From Mucidula mucida (taxonomy: Eukaryota > Basidiomycota > Agaricomycetes > Agaricales > Physalacriaceae), in the NCBI GenBank assembly GCA_015501055.1, contig JADNYV010000359.1, forward strand, positions 1 through 34,995: a stretch of DNA of 34,995 bases, written 5' to 3'. How positions within the stretch are numbered: position 1 is the first letter of the stretch; every line of letters begins with the position of its first letter. The notes below the pieces were generated by a model. It made no database searches and was not told the origin of the DNA. It saw only the letters and a program-made list of their open reading frames with translations. The position numbers and the translations under genes were made by a program. Below, piece after piece: positions 19,230 to 27,302 of this stretch.

Positions 19230-22083
19230 ATGCCACGACCGAAAGCCAACCCCGACAAACGAGGTCGCAAACCTTGGATCTTTGGTACCAAGACCGACTT
19301 CTTTTCCCCCGCCAAAGACGAATGGGTCGAGTCTTGCAAAGCCAAGACAAACGCGCAGTGGTCGCGCCTTATGGCCATCCGGTACTACATCGCATATGGA
19401 GATTTGGACCCCATGGTGTGTTCTATACCTTTCTTCATTCATGTCTTACTAAAAGCCACGAAGAAAGACCTCGAAGCAACGCCGCCTATGCCCACGGACA
19501 GTCAGGTCACGCAATGGCAGCAAAATTTCGCTCAAGAAATCGCTAGCCTCTCTCCAGAAGAGGCGAAGTGTCGGGAAGATGAAGTGAGCCGCAAAGCGAA
19601 GGTGCATATTCATTCACTCTTTGCGAACGTTGTCTTACCCCAACTACAGACAATCCTTGGCTGGTACCGACACACGTTCGGGAATTCCAAGGACAAGCAG
19701 GAGGAAGTCGTCCTGCAGACCATGATCGACAATTTGGACGGGACCAAGGACAAGCCCCGACGCACCCAACTCATCCAGATGTACACCAACGTCAACTGGG
19801 AGCATGGGCTGCGACTCGCCGTCAAGACCGAGCATGACGCCGTCATTGCAGCGGCCAACGAAGCCTACGCGGAAACTCTCAAGACCGATCCCAACGCGTC
19901 CCGCCCAGAACCTGAACCATATCTTTCGGTTCAGCGTCGCATCGTCAACGCAAGGTGGAATCAACAATCCGAGACCGTACGCCAAAGAATCAAAGACCTG
20001 GTCGACGAGAAGTGGGCACAAGATCAGGCCAACTACGAAGCGACGAAAGCGGCAGCACTCTCGCCCGCTAGATATCAAAAGTAGGTTATTCAATCCCTTT
20101 TTATGTCAATGCTAATTGGCTTCAGTGCTCTCGAGAAAGGTGCCGTGTACCTGCAGCGCGTGGCGGATACGGTGGCCTCACACATGGGCATGGTCTGCAC
20201 TATCTTAATGTGCGGACCCATTGCCGAGCATGATGGTCGTATCGAGTGTCGCGGGTATGTCTTCTTTATCTTCGGTTGGCATCAGGCTCACAGTATCATG
20301 TAGCATCCATTCTGGCCAGACCTCTGCTTCCGGCGTCAAATGGAACGAGTACGACCCCGTTGGATACGAGAAGGTTGAAGATATCATGATTAAATTTGGA
20401 GCGAGATGTTTCAGTGAGTGTTTATGCAAACATTCTGGCAGACGACTAATTGGTTCTTTTAGCGGAGGCCGACATTGCGAGTCGCGCTATGGGCGCATCT
20501 ACGGGGTCCCAGAGCACAGTACCCTCAACGGGGGCGGCGCCGAAGACGACATCGACCTCTGGAACGTCAACAGACACCCCTAACCCGACTGTCCCGCCAC
20601 CGACTTCCACAGAGCCTGAACATGACGTGTCCGCCCCATTGTCATCGAGACGAGCACTCAACAAGGAATTCGAGGCCCTACTCAATCTCCTCCCGGAGGA
20701 AGGGCGCCGTGGTTGTCTGGCGGAGCTCGAGGCAATGCCGAATATATCGTTTGAGCGCGAGATGAACATCGCGTATGCTCATGCCCGGCTTGAGGGAATT
20801 ATGCCCGGCTCCCCCCTTAACAGCCAATCCATCCTGTACAAGTATCTGCCGAAGCAATCTCGGAAGAAGAATCCGTGGTATGCAGCGCTATTCGGGAGTC
20901 AGGAGGAGGAGAGGGATGAGTCCGACGAGGAGGAGAAGGATGATAGTGACGTGGTCCCATCCGAAGACATGGCACCCAACACCTCCACCAGCGACGCTCC
21001 CACCGACGCTCCCACCGACGCTCCCACCGCCGCTCCCACCGCCGCTCCCACCGACGCTCTCACTGATACTCCCGCCAACGCTCCCCCCGCTGCCTCTTTC
21101 CTTGACGCTCCCACCGACGCTCTCACCAACAACTCCGATACTTCCATTGGTGCATCTACTGCCAAATCTGGTTCTGTCACCACGGCTGTTGGTACCTCTC
21201 CCGCTGCTGTCACCAGTTCAAGGCCGGCTGGTGTTGATGCGCCTGCCAATCTCGCTCTCACCACTTTCGAGGCGGTTCCGGCCTCGAACCCTGTTTCGCC
21301 AGTTAACGTTGACAATTTACCGATCACCAATGTCGATGATGGACCCATCGCTCCTCTCTCTGGGATGCATGTCGACGATGAGCTTGAAGACGACGTTGGC
21401 GCTCTCAATTGGGCTCATGTGGATGAGTCGAAGTTCTGGCCTGAGCTCAAGCAGGCATTCCAGGCATTCCGACGAGGTTCCGCCTGGGGCACGGTTTGGA
21501 TCAGCTTGATCGACTCTCTCCTGGTCTTCGAGGAAATGGCTGGGTTTGTTGACGACGGCAAGATCAAGCTAGGTAAAGACCATCGACCATTGGTCGTTGC
21601 GGAGTTCATGCGGCTGCGCCGTAATTGGGCTAAGAAGTGGCCCGTCGGCGAGCTTGACGTCTTTGTCCCGTCATTCTGGAAGTGGTGGCGATCTCTGCAG
21701 CCGCCGACACGTATTCACGAAGATCAGCTCATCAAGTTGGACATTGTTGATTGGGATGGTCTTCAGGATAAATCCGGCAGGAACGGGATCACCCTCGTGG
21801 TAGGGGTTTTACTGTGGTGGGGGGAGGCTGTCTCGGATAGCGCGGACTCGGCGCAGCGTGAGGATTGGGTTCTCGCCGTGACCGACGTGACGTGGGCCTT
21901 GGATAGCATGATCCGCAACGCCACATTTCGAAAAGTCTCCAACTCGACATCGGCAAAGCGCACCGCGGCTGAAGCTGATGTCGAGAAGGAAAATGTTCCG
22001 TTAGCCAAGGTAAGCACCGCCTCACTTGACGTTTTATCTCTAATAATGCCGCCTCACAGAGACTCAGAAAGCGTGCCGATTGA
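19230..22083 (+). CDS. KDZ accessory protein 2 (about 870 residues, family of unknown function)
   Basis: Exons proposed: 19230-19415, 19464-20080, 20126-20254, 20304-20413, 20463-22009 and 22060-22083, totalling 2613 nt in frame. The first intron is the least certain, since reading through it is also open. An in-frame ATG at 19086 would add 48 residues. The N-terminus is basic (MPRPKANPDKRGRKPWIFGT). The middle has HMGMVCTILMCGPIAEHDGR, then HSGQTSASGVKWNEYDPVGY. A coil (RRALNKEFEALLNLLPEE) and an acidic run precede 4-residue APTD/APTA repeats (about 20995-21060). The C-terminal part has a Trp-rich block (FVPSFWKWWRSLQP, then VVGVLLWWGEAV) and ends in a basic KRLRKRAD, a possible nuclear signal. 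This architecture resembles hypothetical proteins common in mushroom-forming fungi. I cannot assign a function; its place inside the element suggests a role in transposition or host interaction. Confidence 0.72.
20995..21060 (+). repeat. 12 bp tandem repeat encoding Ala-Pro-Thr-Asp/Ala
   Basis: At least five near-identical units of the type CTCCCACCGACG lie head to tail in the coding sequence of accessory protein 2. Further diverged units run to about 21130. Confidence 0.8.
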
Positions 22084-22408
22084 CTTGACTTTGCTTCATC
22101 CGGGTGCATCCAGCCCATTTTTTACACTATAGATATTGTATATACGTAGACCTTTCCTTAGATACGTATCCCTTGTGTAGTAATAAATTTGTGTCCAGCG
22201 GGGGCGCGGTTAGCGCCGTGTCCGCTCATTACACCGATTGCTGCACCGATGCAGGCTCTTCCGAATTAGGAAGTTGGATGGTCTTTACACGCTAAGTCGT
22301 GCAAAAACAGTGCCATGTGTGTCTGGCCACAACTGATGACTCTCTGAATACATAGAGCTGCTAATATGTGTATAATAGTCACCTGAAAATAGTTTTCCTG
22401 TTGTTCGA
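22084..22408 (+). other. 3' flank of accessory gene 2, with polyadenylation signal
   Basis: AATAAA at 22182-22187 lies about 100 bp after the stop codon. The rest, up to the right TIR, holds no gene. Confidence 0.55.
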
Positions 22409-23042
22409 GTGTAGCGGGCGTGCTGAGTACCCGCTGGGTTCAATCACGTGGGTGATGTTCGGATCTGGGGGCAGTGCGCATTAATGAATGCTGAGCTGCC
22501 GGAATGAGTCGGAATATAGTCCTACTGCAGTACACAGTAATTGAAACGATGATTGAGGCTCTGTAATGTGTGGCGCCGCCGCTGAACGGGTGCACGGGTG
22601 CGGATTACAGCGGGGCACCGGGGGTAGTGCGCAAAAAAGAACGTTCAGCTGCTGGGATCAATCGGGATATGGTCCGACAGTAGTAGACACTCACTGAGAA
22701 GATAATTTATGTCTGCAGGATGTGTGGCGCAGGCGCTGAACGGGTGCGCGGGCGCCCGGACGCGCATGCATCCGGATTGGGACGTGCCCGTGATTCCTCG
22801 GGAATGACCGAGTCACGGCAATGCTCACCGAGCCCGGCATCACGGCACAGCTGACCCAGCCACGGCGCCGCACCCTGTACCCGCTATTTGCTGTATTAGG
22901 CAGGCGGTCCCGTATTATAATACAGACCCGCCCGTATTATAATACAGCCCCGCCATAGCGTCGGTTCTAATTAGAGCCTGTATTGTAATACAGTGCCCTC
23001 TAATTAGAGCACTGTATTATAATAAGGGTACAGCATAGGGTG
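22409..23042 (-). repeat. right terminal inverted repeat of the KDZ element
   Basis: 634 bp, inverse of 13010-13643 with about four substitutions, all in the inner part. It ends in CATAGGGTG at 23042, followed by TGTTCGC. Confidence 0.93.
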
Positions 23043-23049
23043 TGTTCGC
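23043..23049. repeat. target-site duplication of the KDZ transposon, right copy
   Basis: TGTTCGC, identical to 13003-13009. Confidence 0.85.
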
Positions 23050-23655
23050 AATGCTGTCGTTGATCATTCCTACTCGCCAGATCTTGCTGAATGCTAGAAC
23101 TCGGCGGTTGCATGATACGCGTGAGCCGTCATCACACCTGCACTCTTGACGATTGACTTGACATACCTACAGCATACTTTGTGGCGGCCCAAAACGCAGC
23201 TTACTGTCGGAAAGCAGCTATGAAGATGATGTCAAAGGCAGATTTTCGTGCCGACGTTTTGGGTGCTGGTATCAATAGCTTCCTCGTACAAGGTAAGGCG
23301 TCGACGACTTCGTTACTCAATTTAACGCCATTTATAGAATACAAGAATGAATCTGAACAATGCGAGAACATCTCGGACGCCGAACCGTCCAACCAATATG
23401 CTGCGCAATCGTCTCCTTCAAGAGCGCTGATATGGGCTCTGGCATCCAACTTTCTGCGCGATCTACCCATGGTGCCGTACATCCATTCCCATCTCAGTGG
23501 CATTTACTCACAAAACCCGTTAGGCTTATTGCGCTGTGTGCACTTTCTATCAGCGGAAAGTATCGCTGAGCTCAATAGCCCTTTTACATCAACACTCGTT
23601 AGCTCTCGACTCAATTCTCGGAAACCTTGGCGCTATGTCCATAGCACTGTTCAAG
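23050..23655 (+). pseudogene. ABC transporter gene, middle part (rest of transmembrane domain)
   Basis: Continues the exon interrupted at 13009. Exons: 23050-23120, 23173-23292 and 23338 onward, with introns of 52 nt (GTGAGC...CAG) and 45 nt (GTAAGG...TAG). Protein landmarks: MLSLIIPTRQILLNA, YFVAAQNAAYCRKAAMKMMS, ALIWALASNFLRDLPMVPYI, and finally LALDSILGNLGAMSIALFK at the 23655 breakpoint. The frame must change once near 23540-23570 (a small indel or unrecognised intron) to reach that last helix. The gene then breaks off because the next part is inverted. Confidence 0.65.
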
Positions 23656-24218
23656 ACCACGCACGGGGCGAGCGGGGAACAGGGATTCAGCATTAACGCA
23701 CGGCCGTTGTCAAACTTGCTGAGATCTACACCCCCCTTCTGCGCTGCAGCCTTTATCATATCTGCATTGTGAATGTCCTTAGCCATGCCGATGCCGATGT
23801 TTTCTGACACGGATAGTGGGAAGGCGCGAGGTTGTTGGCTGAGGATCGCGGTACGCTCACGCAAGCGGTGCAATGTTGAGGGTTGAGAGTTGATTAGTAG
23901 CTCACCAGAAGTAGGTTCGAGCATTGAGGTAAGGATGTTCATGAGGGTGGACTTTCCGCTTCCGTTCTTCCCGACGACGGCGACGAGCTGCCCGGGCTCA
24001 ATGGTCAGGTTGATGTTCTTCAGAGCGAGGGCAGTGGCTCCTGGGTAGCGAAAATCAACCATTCTAATCCGGGTGGTCAATATCTTGGCCTTGGGAAGCA
24101 GTGAGAGCACGTACCTAAATTGAATCGCCCTTCCTCTTTGTGCAGTGGTTGACTTGGAATCGGTGTACGACATCTCGTTGGCGTCTGCGTGGGACTGGGC
24201 CGCTGCATCGTAGGCGAC
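23656..24218 (-). pseudogene. ABC transporter nucleotide-binding part, inverted and truncated
   Basis: Read on the minus strand from 24218: VAYDAAAQSHADANEMSYTD, a 51 nt intron (GTACGT...TAG, about 24114-24064), then MVDFRYPGATALALKNINL, Walker A GKNGSGKST, and a Q-loop region ILSQQPRAFPLSVSENIG. There is no LSGGQ signature, Walker B or H-loop before homology ends near 23660, so it could not hydrolyse ATP. Flipping 23656-24218 joins MSIALFK (ending at 23655) to VAYDAAAQ in frame. It is therefore the direct continuation of the plus-strand gene, inverted in place. Both breakpoints have AAG on the joined strand. Confidence 0.8.
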
Positions 24219-25000
24219 CTTTAGCTGAAGACAGTTCTCTTCAAACGTTTCAAACGAACCATAGGTTCAGTGGAAAATATGATGGCTGGCTTCCGTTTGA
24301 GAGTGTGAACCGCTCCTTGAATCGGCCTCAATGTTTGATGCCTGCCTTCGAGGATCGCGAGTGCTTGTGACCACTTGCGTGAGTCGGTCTGCTCATCCCG
24401 CGTCACCTCCTCAGGGTATTCCCGTTCGAGATTGTCAAGCGCTCAGAAAAGTTCCTCGTAAGTGTGGAACTTTAACGTTTTCTGCCCGTGGACGATAAAC
24501 GGCGTAGCCTGTGGGCGTCTGCCCTCAAGAATGTCAAGCGTAAGCTGACGATGATGGCAAACATGTTCTTCGTGGCGCTGAGCGATCTCCTCGGAAAGCG
24601 GGATTTTCTCCAGAGAGTGGATGATATCTGTTGCCCTCCGCTCTATCCACGTCTGCTCAGACGGGCGTCCATGACGCCCCTGGAGAGTGCGACGACGCTT
24701 AAATTCGGTAGTGGTGTTGTTAGTGGTTGAGAGCATGATGATAATCCGGTGTGGAAGTATTCGGTAGAGAAGAAAGCGGAATATATACGCCACGAAAAGG
24801 AGCTATATTCTCAGAACGATCAACAATCGGTCAAGTTCATGCCTCGGAGCCCACTCTCTCCGAGACGAGCAGCACCGCAATAGACAACCAGCACCGAAAA
24901 CAATGATGACATGCCTTTTGATACATATCCTCTTTGAAGGCCTCTGTCTTTCATCGGCAGCTTTGAAGCCGTGGCAATATGAGATCCAGAATACTTCTGC
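24219..25000 (-). repeat. copy 2 of the dispersed unknown family (inverse of about 770-1500)
   Basis: Minus-strand sequence matches copy 1 through promoter, leader and coding region, with scattered substitutions and small indels. Copy 2 has a short insert (PSEQTWIERR) absent from copy 1 and only one 51 bp unit where copy 1 has three. Its downstream end touches the ABC inversion breakpoint. Confidence 0.7.
24221..24793 (-). pseudogene. unknown repeated family protein, copy 2, interrupted by TGA
   Basis: The likely start is the internal Met of MLSTTNNTTTEFKRRRTLQ (about 24736), matching the copy 1 start. The frame is shared with copy 1 through ILEGRRPQATPF and FHTYEELF, then hits TGA at about 24445 where copy 1 reads Trp-Gln-Ala (LWQAL). 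The same frame reopens after the stop with DEQTDSRKWSQALAILEGRH, one VHTLKRKPAIIFSTE unit, and TAA at 24221. Family and function are unknown. Confidence 0.6.
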
Positions 25001-26010
25001 TGGATAGAGCGTCGTATCGCTCGCTCCCGCTCCCCGCGAGGTCAAGTCACCAGACTGATGACAATAGGAAGCGTATGGTCCGGTTCGTCGACGCAAAGAA
25101 GGCGAAAATCGGAATTTTCAAGGACGTCGCCTCGAGCATTGCTCTTCCATGTACGACGACCCTTCCTGCTCCGGTGCTATAACAAGGGAAAGACTGGTCA
25201 ATCCAGATACATGCGGCGGCGGCGTGCCATCATACTCCCTCTACAGCGAAGCAATAAGATTTCGACTCCAAGACAAACGACATGGCACGCAAGATCTAGG
25301 GTCTAGACACCTGACAGAAACCTTAGCGGAATAATACTTGCCACAAACCAACACGGAACGTACCGGTCGGATACGTAAGGTCGTGCGAGTTGCATTCCTA
25401 AAGCGTCTCATTAAAGTCCGACGTCCACACAGAGATGCAGCATTCAGCCCCTTATACTGACATCACCGCAAGGACAGTACAGCGAAGCGCGGCCATCCCA
25501 GCTCTTTCAACAAGCTGTCCACCTCCATATTTCTAGAGGCGACCGTCGCATATATGAGCGCCGTATTAAAGCCTGCACAGAGGGTCAACATACGAGCACG
25601 ATGAGACTATTTGCAGGATACCGGGACGACTGCTTCAAGCTGCGGGGTAAGAGGCGCGCCTGAAGTCCGAGACAGCGGGCTGAGGTGGAAAAAGATGAAA
25701 CGGGTGCCCGGTGTACTGTGCGAGCGAGTAGACATGAATGAAAGAGGACAGTAATGACACTCCAGTGAATGAAAATCTTGTACGCGTTAAGATAAGGCGT
25801 TGTCTGGAACAGCGCCCACACCCTAGATGAGCGGAATGAAGGGGGTAAGTCGGAGGCTGGAAAAAGCATATTTTTTGACTTTGTGCCGCTCGTCGAACAT
25901 GCTGCATTGATAAGCGTTGGAGGAAGACTCCAAGAAGATCATCGCAAATCAATGTTTATAGTACAACAATTAAACTGTAAGAACAACTAGTCATTGCATG
26001 TAAGCAAAGC
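25001..26010. other. about 1 kb with no recognised gene
   Basis: Several open frames on both strands overlap without motifs. On the minus strand, about 25590-25455 reads GFNTALIYATVASRNMEVDS followed by LLKEL and a stop after LSLR. An acceptor-like CTGTGCAG precedes it, so it may be a last exon of something ankyrin-like. It is too short to name. The sequence near 25340-25450 shows nothing. Confidence 0.4.
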
Positions 26011-26334
26011 AAGAAGGCTTCAAAGAAGACAAGCCAAAGAGAAGAAAGGAACCCAGGACCGGTATTGGCAGGTGTGAATCACTTGGACTGGCCCTTTGTG
26101 GTCGTTGAACTTGGCCCGGATGCACGTCGCCGGCAACACCGACCAGGCCAAAGCCGATCTTGGGCGTCTAGCAATGTTCAAAGCCAAGTGTGAGGCTGCC
26201 CAGGCCAAACGCAAGGCCGAGGCGGAAGGTGTGTCGACAACATTTCCTGGGGTTCATGCCAATTCTGATTTTGTTTTGTAGCTAAAGCTGCAGAATCGGC
26301 GGCCAAGCAGAAGGGGGCAACTGGTCGGAGGTAA
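26011..26334 (+). pseudogene. PDAP1/PP28-like protein, C-terminal part, inverted relative to its 5' exon
   Basis: Coding segments on the plus strand: QAKEKKGTQDRYWQ (to 26071), MHVAGNTDQAKADLGRLAMF (from 26120) and AKAAESAAKQKGATGRR with TAA at 26332-26334. An intron at 26229-26281 is normal (GTGTGT...TAG). The RYW-x-MH-x-AG-x-T-x-QAKADL-x-RLA core is the signature of the 28 kDa heat- and acid-stable phosphoprotein family (PDAP1, casein kinase substrate PP28). The intron at 26072-26119 would need AG at its end but reads CCCGG, so this acceptor is lost. The upstream exon is not on this strand but at 26399-26640 minus. Confidence 0.7.
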
Positions 26335-26347
26335 AGGGAGGCTTCCC

Positions 26348-26640
26348 CTGAAATTTGTTAGTTTCATGATCAAGCAATCAAGCAATAGTTTTACACACCT
26401 CTCGCGCACCCAAATTAGAGATGTTCAGTTTCTTCTGGACGTGATCCGGGTTCATGAGATCCTTGTCCTCTTCCTCCTTGTTGACAGCTTTGGCCTTTTG
26501 CTTTTTGGCGGCCTGTTCCTTCTTGGGTTCCTGTTGCTCAACTCTTGTGAGCTCTGGATTTTCTCCATCTTTACCCTCTTCAAACTTCTTCTTTGGATTC
26601 CTCCTCCTCCTTCATCGTCAGAGATCCTCTAGAAATTGCA
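26348..26640 (-). pseudogene. PDAP1/PP28-like protein, upstream exon and its intron
   Basis: Minus strand: an acidic/Lys-rich run (EEEESKKKFEEGKDGENPEL), then EQAAKKQKAKAVNKEEEDKD and LMNPDHVQKKLNISNLGARE ending at 26399. It resembles the middle of PDAP1-type proteins (an IENPNxVQK-like segment before SRREREE). A proper intron follows on the minus strand, 26398-26348 (GTGTGT...TTTCAG, 51 nt, with CTAAC as branch site). What comes after it is the 3' end of the same gene in reverse, not the next exon. E2 lies 25 bp beyond the 5' side, so the gene start is missing or displaced. Confidence 0.62.
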
Positions 26641-26665
26641 CAAACTGCCCGGCCGCCGTGCAATC

Positions 26666-27195
26666 TGTTAGCGACTGACTATAGCCACGTGACTAAACCA
26701 GGTACCACAGCAAGAACTAAAGGAAAAGACGTTCGCGTTCGTAAGACTAGGCTAGGCCAGGTGTATAAACGAGATCGGAACTAAAGTACAATGATGCTAC
26801 GCTATTGCTTATATACTAGTAAGCCTGTGTTTGGGACTCCTTGTCCATACGTGTTTCCGCTAGGGATAACTCCACGCCCTTGACCCAGTGTTGTATGCTA
26901 CTAGTACGTGAAACCATTAAATACGAGTGGTAACTGCATGTAAGTAGTAATACTGAAACAACCATGTGTGCTACGAGTGTCGGTGGTGTGTATACAATAG
27001 GGAGTCCATGAGGTATCGGCATGTATGATGTCATCCATGTGTTGGGTGTGTGTCCGACATGAGTACGGCTTCGGTAATGAAAAGGAGTATGATCGGTGAC
27101 GAAACAGATGATGAAACAGTCCGTTGGTTGATAAGACAAGCCCCCCGATAAGATATGATAAGATTGAAAATGTGAAAATATGGCGATTCATAACA
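26666..27195 (-). repeat. 3' LTR of E2
   Basis: 530 bp, TGTTAGCGAC...ATTCATAACA on the plus strand, the inverse of the E1 LTR type. It differs from E2's other LTR at many positions, including indels. Confidence 0.92.
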
Positions 27196-27302
27196 TCACC
27201 CCCTCCTTAAGGCGCAAGTTCCATTCTGCGCCAGAGTCGCTCCATGAGGGCTGCAGAGGGTAATGTGACGTCAAGGGGTTTGGTATCAGGCGGTGGCATG
27301 GG

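Larger units (their letters stand above)
13010..23042. mobile_element. complete KDZ-superfamily (Kyakuja-Dileera-Zisupton) DNA transposon, 10,033 bp
   Basis: Ends are CACCCTATGCTGTACCC and its exact inverse, inside 634 bp terminal inverted repeats that differ at about 4 positions (99.4% identical). A 7 bp direct repeat TGTTCGC flanks it. It holds a transposase gene (minus, 14064-17843) and two genes on the plus strand (18328-19046 and 19230-22083). All three splice into uninterrupted frames, so the copy appears young and possibly autonomous. It disrupts the ABC transporter gene. KDZ elements in basidiomycetes can carry TET/JBP dioxygenase genes; I found none here. Confidence 0.93.

Noticed and set aside
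20899..21408. 169-residue minus-strand frame rich in Gly/Ala/Val repeats
   Set aside because: It is a shadow of the APTD repeat region of accessory protein 2.
13010..23042. TET/JBP dioxygenase cargo in the KDZ element
   Set aside because: No recognisable 2-oxoglutarate/iron dioxygenase HxD...H pattern was seen in either accessory protein. The coding space is accounted for by the three genes.
25585..25952. overlapping minus-strand frames of 94 and 105 residues
   Set aside because: No motif, no conserved partner in the window and no clear splice structure; left as unassigned sequence.
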